Positions 34,971 to 45,924 of a stretch of 64,000 bases of DNA are shown here, in pieces. Origin of the DNA: Platismatia glauca. Its lineage: Eukaryota > Ascomycota > Lecanoromycetes > Lecanorales > Parmeliaceae. The notes beneath the pieces are model-generated. The model saw only the letters and a program-made list of their open reading frames with translations, searched no databases and had not been told where the DNA came from. Position numbers and translations under genes: made by a program. The stretch lies in NCBI GenBank assembly GCA_963556305.1, contig OY745782.1, forward strand, positions 248,001-312,000, in the 5' to 3' direction. Numbering within the stretch: position 1 is the stretch's first letter; every line of letters begins with the position of its first letter.

Positions 34971-36546
34971 CGTCCAGAGGGACTCTCGGTATACGAGAAT
35001 GCGTAACAGATTGGGATACAGGGACGAACAGAGCAGAGAACATAAATGCTAGAGTAAAGAGAACAGTTGTAAGGCATAGCATGGATAGCAAGGTCTTTCG
35101 AGGTTTTCGATGATACCTTTCTACCACATCCAATCGATTCGTGGTAAGGCAGTGACGAAAACGATAAGAATTTCAACGAAATAAACTCGGCCTGGTCGTC
35201 ATCGAATCGGTTTTCCAGAGAGGAGCATAGTGCATAAAGATAAGGAATCTTGCAGTAGCTAGAAGTGCTTACTTATCATCGGGGCAAAGTTTGCGAAGAA
35301 AGGCTCACCTATCATTTGGGGCAAATCTTCCGAGGCCCACTAAATAATATATTCCTTGGGAACAAGTCGTCTTGGAAGAGTCGGAACAAAGGCCTTGGTG
35401 GATCTGCAACCCGCACCCAACAACTGTACGGACATGATCCGGATCGAGAACCCTAGCGCATGGTAGCTTACCCGGGTAGCCTATGAGTACTATTGCGCCC
35501 GTTCCGGGTGTTGACTTTCGGAGAAAGGCATCTGCAATCCTTACCTTATCGCCTCCAATATTTCTCGTGGCAACCGAGGCAACTTTGGAGAAGCTGAACG
35601 AAAATCCGGTCATGGGGCAAAGTCTCTCAAGCGCTCCAACCAGCGTACATTTCAAGGACATTAGCCTCCGAACGTTGTAATCACGATCAATATTTCAGTC
35701 GGTAATCTATCACTCCCAGTCTTTCAAAGCAACCTCGCAGACATCGAAACATGCATCTCCAAGAAATCCTTCAAAATCCGAGGCATTTCTCTCAATCAAT
35801 GCCTCAGCGTGCTTTGTGATATACGGCACAAACCGTTCGGCCTTGCCTTATAGAAACGTATTCGACGTGGTGGTACCGGATCTCGAACCTCGACCTTCTC
35901 CACCGAGGAAAAGATTACTGGGAAGTAGTGGACCCCCAGTGTTTCCTAGGCAATCCCGCAATGTAGGAGGTTATACGGGGAAAGAGCCGGAGTTTGGATA
36001 TTGTTTCTACAGGACTCCCGGGCTCAGGGGAGTCCCAACTATTCAACTATAAACACACAGATATCAGGGCTACAGGTCAAAAAACAGGACACGGCAATCC
36101 ATCAAAGGGGCCCTGCGATGTAGGAGAACCCTTTCCAAGGCGTTGAAACTTTTGGTCTAGCCAAATATTGTTAGATAGATAAATTGCTTCCCTGGCATAG
36201 TCGGCCGCTAAGGCAAGACTTCAGGACACTATGAATCAATCAATCAATCGATCAGAACCCCATGGCGGGGTCAAGGTACCGCTTTGCTTACCAGAATCCT
36301 ACCTGCGATCCACTTTTGCGCTTGCTTTCTTCTCTTTTCTACTTTCTCTCCTCCCTCTACCTCTATCACACGCGCACGCTTTCGTTCTATGCCACGAACT
36401 TACGGATACTTCCTCTCACGAGCTCCTCGCCACTGACTCACTCGCTCCTCCCCCTTCTCTTTACAGGACAAATCCTACTGAAAGACTGAAGCTTTCGTGG
36501 AAGGTTGCGTCGAGTTGAAGGACCGACTAGGGCGGATCCACGCTCA
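34971..36546. promoter_or_regulatory. Divergent promoter region, PKS and FSH1-type hydrolase
   Basis: 1.58 kb separate the two divergently transcribed genes, so both promoters must lie here. Open frames in it (for example minus strand 35305-35661) show no recognisable domain. Near 35275-35330 the words ATCATCGGGGCAAA and ATCATTTGGGGCAAA form a loose direct repeat. CT-rich sequence precedes the hydrolase start. I could not identify a specific regulator site. Confidence 0.45.
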
Positions 36547-37437
36547 ATGCGTTTTCTCTGTCTTCATGGCTATGGGACAAATAGCGAGGTACAACTGCGC
36601 TACCTGTCATCCTCTCACATATGACATCTGAGGCAGGGAGTTCTGGCTGCGTGCAATGGACTGACTCTTTGATCGAGGTGCAGGTCTTCGAAACCCAAAC
36701 GGGTAAGCACTGCGGACAGAGGAATCCGGTATGTGAAGACTCTGGATCTGAGATACAACAGCGGCTCTGAGATACGAGCTTGCCGATCATCACACCTTCG
36801 AGTTCGTGGAAGGATCACTCTCATGTCCAATGGCACCAGGTTCGGGATATAAAAAATCTCGGACGTTCCGTGTTAAAGGAATACAGAAATCCAACCATTC
36901 TTCCCAGCAGATGATCAATACTTCAAGTATTTCAACCTGAATTCGGCCGAGAGCATGCGCAAGGCTCTGTCGGATCTGGAAAGATATGTAGCGGAAGAAG
37001 GGCCATTTGATGGCGTTTTGGCTTTCTCCATGGGCGGAACCCTTGCCGCTACGCTCATCATCAATCAATTCCAGGAACACCAAGGACCCAATCCTGATCC
37101 ACCTTTCAAGTGTGCCATTTTCTTCTCTGGCGGAGTACCTTTCGACCCTGCGGCGATCCTACATGGTGAGATACGGAACATAGGCGCAACAGGAGGACAG
37201 CCGATCCAAATACCCACCGCACACATTTGGGGTTCAAACGATGAATTGGCCAAAAGTACAAGTGTCACCCTCAGCGAGTTGTGCGATCCTCATCTCAAAA
37301 AAAATTTTGTCCACCATCTCGGCCACGATGTGCCTGGAGCTAGGTCACCCGATGCGATGAACGGCGCGGTTCGTGCCATCAGACGGACAATAGACCGGTG
37401 TGAATCTAGTGAGCGCTCCGTGAAGACACATCATTAA
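36547..37437 (+). CDS. FSH1/LovG-type serine hydrolase, likely trans-acting PKS thioesterase
   Basis: Four exons (36547-36588, 36684-36702, 36762-36839, 36887-37437) give 229 residues. The start is the family hallmark MRFLCLHGYGTNSE. Then come VFETQT, a YELADHHTFEFVEG block, and across the third intron FFPADDQYFKYFN. The catalytic triad is visible: nucleophile Ser94 in FDGVLAFSMGG, Asp165 in WGSNDE, His193 in HHLGHDVPG. The size fits the FSH1 family. LovG, which frees the nonaketide from the HR-PKS LovB, belongs to this family, and many HR-PKS loci carry such a gene. Here it faces a PKS without a release domain, so off-loading of the chain as a free acid is the likely job; that role is inferred. 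It ends only 190 bp from the convergent membrane-protein gene. Exon 2 is only 19 nt long and easily missed by automatic annotation. Confidence 0.88.
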
Positions 37438-37628
37438 CGGGCGGGGGAGGAATCAGGAGAACAAAGCCTGTAAATCTGTGAAGTCACAGGGCTAGCCCAT
37501 TTGGCTATCAGCTTGTCTTTGCCGCTAGACTGATCATTACAATGCTCTTGTCTATTTGTGCTGGGCTGTACAGGGAATATGTTTGGGCCAAGGCTTGTGT
37601 GTGACAGTCCATCTAAATTGACCTAGAA

Positions 37629-38935
37629 TCAAATGCTCCCTTTAAGTTCTTGGCTTCTTGAAGCAAGAGGATCGGATGTCGTGACCACAATGTCGTGCTC
37701 AACATGAATATCCTGGTCCTCTAAATCCGCACCACAGTTGTCTCGAACGAATCGTATGACGTTCTCCCTCGCGCTCCTGCGATCATCCACCAGACTCCTC
37801 TCGTCCTCACTGTTTTCACCAAGGGTCTCCCTGCCAGCGATTAGGCGACTGAAGCCTGGCGGAGGGCCATGGACTTCGGATCTAAGACTTCTGTGTCCCC
37901 TAGGCTTATTGTTCACCGGGCTAAGCTCGTAAGATCCGTCGCTCTGCTTAGGAGTCCACTTCGTGCCGAGACGGGCGAGGATGGTGCCTTTGAAGAACGG
38001 TTGAGCTAGCGGACGTAGTGGGGGTAGGCAAGCTGCCATCAGGTAGATGCCTGGTTCGATAATCGTCCATGACATGAGCTCCACAGACGAGAAAGTACCA
38101 TCAGTTATAGCATCGTTCCGAAAGAAGGTCGTAAAGCGAAATATCGAGGCTATCAATCCAACAGATCCGGTCAAGAATGTCAATGTCAATCCTATCTTCT
38201 GGTTTCTTGTGATTTTTAGCGTCCATATGAGTGGTTGAGGTAGGACGAGCATCGCTACGTCCGTGAGGATGTTAGGTAGACTGATCCACCTGAAAAACGT
38301 GTTAATGTCGATGCAATGACCGCCGGGTATAGTAGGATTCCAGAAAAAGGCCAGCGGCTGACATCCGAGCGATCCAGTGAGGCCTCCAACGACGAAAGTC
38401 ATGATCAAAATAACACCTAGAACATACACGCTCCTGCGATACGATTTTGTGGTGAAGATCCTGAGGTACATGCTCAAGATGGCGAGTTTTGGCAAAGTCA
38501 CCGCCGCAAGATAGGTCCATTCGACAGCTATCAGGAATTTGGCCCAGTTCACAATTTTATTCGGGTCTATAGCTTCGAGCGCCAAGAGATGCCGCCCTAC
38601 ACCACCGTATTTCGCCATAGCTAGTTTGGACCTGCGTCAGTCTGGGCATTTTTGCAATTTGATCACCGAGCAAGAGTGGTAGCATGCCATTGCTGAAGGA
38701 TATTTGACTGACCTATTCCTAAGATATCCAGAGTGAGACAGAACATTAGGGCAGGCGCAACGAGGATATCGTCCAACCCTTTGGCGGTCTTGTGCATATA
38801 TCGTGAGTAGTAGCGCAAACCAACGAAGAAGATTTCCAAGGGAATGAAAGCAATGGCCACCGCTATAAGCTTGGCACCCGTATATTCATCTAAATATGAC
38901 GGAGGCAAGTCGGATGGGGTGGGTAAAGTCGGCAT
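37629..38935 (-). CDS. Rhodopsin-domain (Pth11-like) seven-helix membrane protein
   Basis: Two exons (38713-38935 and 37629-38620) give 404 residues. The first exon starts MPTLPTPSDLPPSY and carries helix 1 (LIAVAIAFIPLEIFFVGLRYY) with the conserved RYYSRY turn, and helix 2. Across the intron comes AMAKYGGVGRHLLAL, the GxGRH loop typical of fungal rhodopsin-domain proteins (PF20684). Helices 3-7 follow, with the LPKLAILSMYLRIF motif, the extracellular Cys pair (GSLGCQPLAFFW ... GGHCID), and WTIIEPGIYLMAACLPPLRP at helix 7. A polar cytoplasmic tail of about 120 residues follows. Some relatives act as GPCR-like sensors (Pth11), but most are uncharacterised. It lies inside the biosynthetic locus, convergent to the hydrolase and divergent from the NRPS-like gene, so it may be co-regulated. 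A role in sensing or trafficking the product is a guess. Confidence 0.88.
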
Positions 38936-40595
38936 CTTGTTTTCGAGAGCAGGAATTTCACGAAGTCGAAAAATGCTCCAACGCTGGAGATGTCTACGGA
39001 GTAAGGGATTGATAAGCTAAGTATACTGGACGGCAAATCGCAATTCACTACCTACCTTAGAGGATCCTACCCGGAAATCGTCGAAAGGCACGACTGACGT
39101 GAAACGTTCTTGCCTTTTGCCTTACCAAAGGACGGTGAGGCCAAGACTTCTGGACTTTGTCTGTCTGGGGGAGGCACAATGTTCGCTAATTCGGAATAAG
39201 AAGGAGTGGGAGACCCACGAGACCCACAATTGCATGGGCATGTACGGAATAGCACGTGTAGGGAGAGTTGCAGGACCCGAGGCGTGCATGATGTCGTCAT
39301 GCCGACGCGAGTATGACTTGGAATTTGCACTGGCCCCTGCCTTACGTTGTGATTGATATGCGCAACGATAGGTCAGGTTTGATTGCGAACGCACTTCCTT
39401 CGTCCGTGTTCTGCAGCTAGGTAGGGAGATAGGGAGATAGGGAGATAGGGATATTGTCCATCACATGCCTCCTCGTGTGTTCCTTAAAAGCCTTACTTCC
39501 GCAATGGCGCTAATCGTGCATGGTCTTGGTGTAGGTAAGCTCCGACAGGATTCATCGACAATTTACCTTAGGTAAGGTAGTTAGTATACAATAGTTAGAA
39601 TACGGTTACCGGCACCTCCAGCACCGCCATCCCATAGGTACATTAGTGTTCAACTCGGGTCGCCTTATCTGTGGGGGACCCCATAGGAAAGCAGGACGTT
39701 TCGGGTTCGGAAAGACCGGGACTCGCCCTCCCGTCGGGCCACCAGAAACGGCTACTAAGTACGTTTTCGTGCCGCATTATGCAGATCGTGGAAGGGCAGC
39801 GAACCGAACTCTTGGGTTCATACGCGTGGACGTATTCGCAAAGATTTCCTACTCGAGAATATTGGCTCCGTTGCAACATGATGGAGAGGTATGAAATTTG
39901 AGGCATTTTTTGGCATTCCTCTACACCCACAGGTGTCAAAAGTCTCCGCCCCGAGCTTTACCCGGCTATTGCTGGCATTAGGTGCATTTCTACCACAAAT
40001 GAGACTTGATAAGCTTAGCAGCATTGCCTTCCCGCAGTATTCGATCTGTAGGTGTAGGTGAGGGTATACTCTGCTGGTGACTATTTAGGAGTGTCTAAGT
40101 ACAGCAATGTTTTGGTGGATGCTAGAGTGGCCGGGGAAACCTCGGCACGGTGACTTTTGGCCCCCACACCGCTATAGATCTGCAAGTGATGCCCCCGACT
40201 AGGTAAGTTTGGCCGATTATCACCCTCAAATCCTGTAATGAATACGTGACCGTATGGCGCTATACACGTACTTTACCGCGTTTGCTTACGAGTTCAAGCA
40301 GCCTCTCATCTTCTCGTCAATTTCTGGCGCAACGATAGTAACATATAATCTTGCATGCTTTCCTATTATTGGAGGACTCCCATTCAATGTCGAAGAAGCT
40401 CATCTCCTCCACAACTCATCGTCTGGTTTGACTTCTCTTAAACTGAAGACAAAGGCAAAGAACTTTTGTCCTAAGTGTTGACCAACCTTGCTTTCACGCT
40501 CCCCGCGCCTCTTCAGCTACCACCGCAATGACTGGGAGCTTGCACTCAACGCCTCAGTGATTGATAGCGAAGACCAGACCGACCGACTGACCACC
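38936..40595. promoter_or_regulatory. Divergent promoter region, rhodopsin-domain protein and NRPS-like reductase
   Basis: 1.66 kb lie between two divergently transcribed genes of the locus and should hold both promoters. It contains a small (TAGGGAGA)n microsatellite at 39422-39451 and a CTAATCGTGC word at 39510-39519. That word matches the end of the 44.1-kb palindrome. Open frames here are short and unrecognisable. No regulator site could be assigned. Confidence 0.45.
39422..39451. repeat. TAGGGAGA microsatellite
   Basis: Nearly four tandem copies of an 8-base unit (TAGGGAGA), followed by ATATTG. It lies in the intergenic region upstream of the NRPS-like gene. Confidence 0.8.
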
Positions 40596-43500
40596 ATGAC
40601 TATCCGCGAGATTGAAGATCGAGAGACTCCTCCTGACTATCCGTTCGGAAAGCCAGACATCCTGAACAACATCGTCGATTCCAGAGCTAAGCGGAGTCCT
40701 CGAGCGTTGTACGCAGAATTCCCTGTCTCGGCCACTAATTACGAGGAAGGGTATAGGAAAATTACTTACGAAGACTTGGCCAATGCCGTCAATGGCGCCG
40801 CATGGTGGTTGGAGAAGACACTTGGTCGATCAGAAACCTTTGATACCCTGGCCTACATAGGCCCGAATGATCTGAGATACAATGTTCTGATCTTAGGAGC
40901 TGTCAAGGCTGGATACAAGGTTAGTCAAAGCTAGGAATGGCAGAGATAGCGGGGGATGCTTACCCGGTTTGAACATCAGATGCTCCTTACCTCACCTCGC
41001 AATAGCATTCCAGCTCATGTCAACCTATTCAACCTTTTGGACTGTACCGTCTTACTCGCACCCAATCCGCAGCCACCAATGGTCTCCGCGCTTACGGCTG
41101 CTCACAAGCTTCACGTCGCTGAGGTTCCAGATCTTCATGAACTGCTCACCAAGAGACATCCTCATTACCCATACACAAAAACTTTCGACGGAGCCAGCCA
41201 TGAACCTCTCCTTGCCTTCCATACTTCAGGATCTACTGGTCTTCCAAAGCCGATCGTTTGGTCCCATGCCTTTGCGGCAGCATACGTCAAGATGACGCAG
41301 TTGGATCCGCCATCTGGATTCGAGTCCCAAGACAGACTTTTTCAAGCAAACAGACTCTTGTTCATGCTACCTCCTTTCCATGCTGCAAATCACTGCACCA
41401 GCTTATGCAACGCCATAAACAATCGAACAACTATAGTCTATCCGCTTGCAGCAGCAATCCCGACAGCACAGGTCATGTTGGACGCACTCAAGCACACGAC
41501 GGCGGACGTGGCTCTTGTTCCGCCAACAATTATAGCAGACATTGGCAAAGACAAGGCCACGTTGGACTTCGTCGCCGAAAAACTAGAAACCCTACTCTAC
41601 GCCGGCGGGGACGTTCCTCAAGTTCTTGGTCATCCCGTCGCGTCCAGAATGCAGCTAGTGAACATATATGGAGCTTCAGAGATGGGGGTTCCCCCATCAA
41701 TTCGACCAGAGGGTGTATGGCCCCACGAGGACTGGAAATACGTGAACATTCATCCAGATACTGGAGTCAGATTCGAGCATTGTTCGGATGATCTATACGA
41801 ACTCTGCATCGTCAGAAACCCAAAGTTCGAATCCTGGCAGCCGGTCTTTAAACTGTACCCTAATCTCCAGACGTTCCCAAGCGGAGATCTCTTCTCAGCT
41901 CATCCATCCAAGCCCGGCCTTTGGAAGCATCAAGGCAGGGCCGACGACATTATAGTCTTCCTGACTGGGGAGAAGACCAATCCCACCTCTATGGAAGAGC
42001 GCATCAACAGCATTCCTGAAGTCCGCGCAGCTTTAGTCGCGGGTGCTCAAAGATTTCAAGCTGCCCTCCTCATCGAGCTTACGGCTGAGAAGGTTCTTTC
42101 AGCTGCCGAACGAGCAGAAACCCTCGAGCGCATATGGCCAACAATCCAGGAAGCAAATAAAGACTGCCCTGCTCATGCTATGATTGATAAATCACATATT
42201 CTTTTCGTGGACCCCAACAAACCTATGATGAGAGCAGGGAAAGGCACTGTGCAACGAAGGCCAACTCTAAGCCTATACGCAGAAGAGCTAGAAGCCTTGT
42301 ATGCTGACGCGGAGAGAATAGCTATTTCTCCTGCAACAGATATCAAACAGGCTATCGATGTACATGACCGCGAAAAGACTTCTTCGTTCATACGCGAGAC
42401 GATCACCAGACGCACCGGTTGGAATCGATACGAAAATGAAGACAACCTTTTCCTTCTAGGCATGGATTCGCTGCAAGCACTGCTCATCACACGTGATTTG
42501 AGACAAAGTTTCGCCAATTTGGAGATTGCTGTCAGCACAGTGTATACTAATCCTACCGTGTTTTCGCTCGCAAATGCAATGTCGGAGCTCTCGGCCCTGA
42601 GCCGGCAGTCACAGATTTTCTATCAGCAGACACGCCGGCAAGCTATCGAAGCGACCTTTCAGGAGCACAAAAATTCAATCGATAACCTCGTGAGCAATTT
42701 GCAGACAAAAACAACGAAGTCGAGTGCGACTAGGACCGCGGAGAACAAGAAACACACTGTGATTCTGACTGGCTCATCAGGTGCACTCGGCTCATATCTG
42801 CTCGAAGTGCTCCTAAATACACCCTCTGCGTCTCATGTTTATTGTCTTGACAGAGCATCGGGTTCTTCGTCTATTCGATCACAGCGGAACAAGACCCGCA
42901 AGCTGGCGAGTGATTATCCTTCGGACCGAGTAACCTTCTTGACTGCAGACATCTCGCAACAGGAGTTTGGGCTTGAGCGTGAGACATATGAAGCTTTATT
43001 GACTCAAGCCACTGCAGTCATCCACAGTGCGTGGCCCGTCAACTTCAACCTCCCGTTATCTGCGTTCGGCCCACAACTTGTTGGGATAACTCGGCTTGCA
43101 GAGTTCGCCGTCTCAGCAGCTCACTCTCCAGTTGTCTTCTTCGTCTCCTCCATAAGCTCTGTCCTTGACTACCACGGCAGCAGTCCTTCGATCCGTGAGG
43201 AGATCATCTCAGATACCAAAGCCCCGTCATCTATGGGATATGGAGAAAGTAAATATCTCGCGGAGCTCCTTCTCGACTATGCCTCCAAGAGACTCTCCAT
43301 CGATGCTGGCATCGCGCGGGTCGGGCAGATCGCAGGACCGGTCAATGGCCAAGGCATCTGGAACGAGTGGGAGTGGCTGCCTAGCCTCGTTCTCAGCTCG
43401 CTTCATGTCGGCGCTGTGCCGGATTCGCTGGGGGCAAGCCAAACCAAGATCGATTGGGTTCCTATCGATCTCCTCGCAGAGGTGCTTGTGGAATTGACTC

Positions 43501-43946
43501 TCAATATTGCGCGGCAGGAGGCTCCAACGCCGATACAAGCTGAAGAGACCGGCAAAGCACGTGTCTTTCATCCGTTGAACCCACATCCTGTAACTTGGAA
43601 GTCACTCCTTCCGAGCATTGTCAATACACTCAGTCATTCAAACGCTAGAACAGAGAAGATAGACACAGTACCGTTCCAAGCTTGGCTCGACAAAGTTCGC
43701 ACAGATGCCGAAACAGCTGGTAGTGCAGACGTCGAGACAATGCTCAAAAGTAACCCAGCCGCCAAGCTGCTGGGGTTCTATGAGAAGCTGGCTGAAGATG
43801 GGAAGACTCTGGAATTTGAGACATCGAAGACGGAGGATGCCAGTTCGAAGATGAGGGCTATTGGAGAAATCAAGCCCGAATGGATTGAGCGTTGGGTGGA
43901 AGCATGGCTGGCTATACGTGAGGAGAGGGCACCGGAAATCATCTAG
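40596..43946 (+). CDS. NRPS-like carboxylate reductase (A-T-R)
   Basis: Two exons (40596-40919 and 40980-43946, 60-nt intron) give 1096 residues. I start at the ATG at 40596 (ACCATGAC context, MTIREIEDRE). The adenylation domain covers about residues 15-520: P-loop HTSGSTGLPKPI near 190, YGASEMGVPPS, and GRADDIIVFLTGEK. The carrier domain has LGMDSLQALL with Ser605 as phosphopantetheine site. The reductase domain of the thioester-reductase type starts at about 695 with VILTGSSGALGSYLLE and has YGESKYLAE (catalytic Tyr and Lys) near 862. There is no condensation domain. Such enzymes activate a carboxylic acid with ATP, load it on the carrier and reduce it with NADPH to an aldehyde or alcohol. 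Next to an HR-PKS and a hydrolase, the released polyketide acid is the natural candidate substrate. An aryl acid unrelated to the PKS is the main alternative. Confidence 0.92.
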
Positions 43947-44107
43947 TGGAGGTTTGTGAGCTTCAACATTATCATGGTCGAAGCGGCCTGGAGTCAATCT
44001 AGCCAAGGTTTGGGAGTGCTCGGGTTTCAATGGTAGGACGAAGTCATTCAGAGGTCAAAAGCTCAGCCGCGCGAGAAATGTTGGTGCGAAAGCTAGTTGC
44101 CTAGCAC
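43947..44107. other. Short intergenic stretch before palindrome
   Basis: 3' flank of the NRPS-like gene. Nothing else was seen before the perfect palindrome. Confidence 0.35.
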
Positions 44108-44172
44108 CTAATCGTGCCGCACACCAAGCTCGCCAGCTCACTCGTGGCGAGCTTGGTGTGCGGCACGATTAG
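44108..44172. repeat. Perfect 28-bp palindrome
   Basis: The left arm 44108-44135 starts CTAATCGTGCCGCACACC, and the right arm 44145-44172 is its exact reverse complement. The spacer is 9 bases (GCTCACTCG). It is not followed by a T-run and is far longer than needed for a terminator. The outer word CTAATCGTG resembles the ends of the 54.8-kb palindrome, which suggests a family of miniature elements or paired terminal repeats. Confidence 0.85.
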
Positions 44173-44257
44173 ATCTCGAGGGGTTGGTCTATTCATCTTT
44201 GCTACCATCGTGCTTCGCGGTGCTATCAGCTATAGAGTACAGTATTAGTCTTCCTCT

Positions 44258-44507
44258 TCATCTTCCTCGTTGAAAAACGGCAAAAATGCCAAAGAGTATC
44301 AAAATTACAATTCCTACATCAATCGCGGCCTTCTTAGCTGGGTGGCTGGGGACTTGGTCCATCGCCAATTTGCCATGCGCGAAAACTCGTGACCTCAAAC
44401 AATGGGTCATACTAACGTACAACCCGATGATCACGAACAATGCGAGCAGGCTATGTGTTGGAAATGCTGCAGCACCTGTGTTGTAGCTACTCCGCACGGT
44501 GGCAAAT
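44258..44507 (-). pseudogene. Small membrane-protein fragment overlapping right repeat copy
   Basis: A minus-strand frame of about 80 codons reads VRSSYNTGAAAFPTHSLLAL, then two hydrophobic stretches (FVIIGLYVSMTH and GIVILILFGIFAVFQ) separated by a basic loop. It begins in the 53-bp segment shared with 24980-25032. No ATG heads it, and the upstream homologous sequence (44508-44607) is out of frame, so it is probably a gene remnant. The left copy retains the upstream part and this copy retains the downstream part. I do not recognise the family. Confidence 0.5.
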
Positions 44508-44607
44508 CACGTTGCAGACTCGGCTATATATGTAGCTCTCACACCATCCTTCACAAAGTAGATAATCAATCGATCCTCCCATAATTCTCAACATTATGCT
44601 ACTAGCC
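44455..44607 (-). repeat. Dispersed gene-fragment repeat, right copy
   Basis: Reverse complement of the 24890-25032 sequence. Positions 44455-44507 match 24980-25032 with a single mismatch in 53. The rest (to about 44607) is similar with small indels (for example GTTGAGAATTATGGGAGGAT versus GTTGAGAACTACGGAAGGAT). The left copy reads on the plus strand and this one on the minus strand, so the pair is inverted around the biosynthetic locus. Confidence 0.75.
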
Positions 44608-45924
44608 TAAACCATTTGGCACAAATGTCTGGAGTCGTCCAACGGTACGGCGGGACGATAGCTCAATGGCCCACTGAACCGGTTTCGACAGAAAGCTTGC
44701 AAGGCAACTTTGCTGTTTTGTTTGACCCTCCTTGGTTGTAGGCCTTCCATATGTCTCCGGAAAGTCTCATGAAGCAGCTGCTCATCCACATGTGTGTCAG
44801 CAAAGCATGGTTTGGAGCCGCGCCAATCACCGGCAACCAGCAAACAGAGCATCGCTGCAACAGTACATTTGAAATCATTCTATCTCCGTGTCACAGCGCT
44901 GTGTCCTTAATCTACGGATCCGCAACTGCGCAGAAGGATTCTCGGACCTCGGTGCGTCCGCGCACCAACACAAGCGGGCATGACGCACACATACATTGTA
45001 CGGCCCTGTTAAACCCATTTGGCATGGTCATTCTACCTTTTACAACAGTATGTGTGCGGGTAAAGCTGACAGTTAAGCGAACTCTTGCCGGCTCTTAATT
45101 TTCTTATGCGCACAAGTTACTGTTGAGACGAACACAAACGTTGCCTTCTCAGCTTACTCTGTAGCAGCGGATAACGATCAGCAGTCGATGAACGTCAAAA
45201 GGTCATCTCGGGTGAACCAACTCATGAAGATACCACTCCAGGCCAGGCCAGGCCAAAAGACCAAATCGTAAAGTAAACGTGGGAACTGCGCACTTACCTA
45301 TTCTACTATTCACGGCATTCGGGCCGGAGCCTGGACTCGTGACATTCAAAACGCACCTAGTCGTGACATTCAAAATGCACCTAGTCATGATATTTTCTGC
45401 CATACCGTCGATGCAAAGAGGATTATCAGCGTATAGCTGCTCGAGGCAGGGGAAAGGGTTGTCTTGAGGGAATGGCAACGTGGATGCTCCCTGAAGCAAG
45501 CGCGAGTGCATCCAGATCTGACGTGAGCTGGGCCTGCACCGCCCGAGCCGATCCTTTCGAGAATGGTATTCCAGGAATCTGCTGATTGATAATGCCTAGC
45601 TGCAGCAGTAATCTCTGTTGAAATGTGCAGAACGAATGACTTGATTACATACTTCCCCGGATCTTCGAGACCGTATCCTATAGACAGCGACGAACCGGAT
45701 GATAGGCAATACGAGGTGCTTCCGTCGATTGGGGGCCCGGAGATTCCTTAAAATTGTGCCCCTGCTACGTAAAGTCTCGTTTCTCTTTAAGGATAAGCAG
45801 GTCCGCTTCTCGACTCATTCTACGCTTACCTTTGATTAAACAACCTCCACTGTCATAAGAACCCATACTAGGTATTCCAGCGATCATACATCCAATCCGA
45901 CAGCGGGGGAGTCTTTCGTCAATC
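44608..45924. other. Stretch without an assignable gene
   Basis: 1.3 kb with short frames on both strands and no recognisable domain. It holds the 24-bp tandem repeat noted separately. Confidence 0.35.
45337..45384. repeat. 24-bp tandem duplication
   Basis: Two adjacent copies of the 24-base unit starting TCGTGACATTCAAAACGCAC (45337-45360 and 45361-45384) differ at one base. A third, partial copy follows (TCATGATATT). Confidence 0.8.

Noticed and set aside
39422..39451. TAGGGAGA repeats as an internal telomere-like tract
   Set aside because: The unit is 8 bases and differs from the fungal telomere unit TTAGGG; it is better called a microsatellite.
40596..43946. Full non-ribosomal peptide synthetase
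   Set aside because: There is no condensation domain and only one A, one T and one reductase domain, so it is an NRPS-like reductase.
44108..44172. Transcription terminator for the A-T-R gene
   Set aside because: The stem is 28 bp, there is no U-run, and fungal genes do not use hairpin terminators of this kind.
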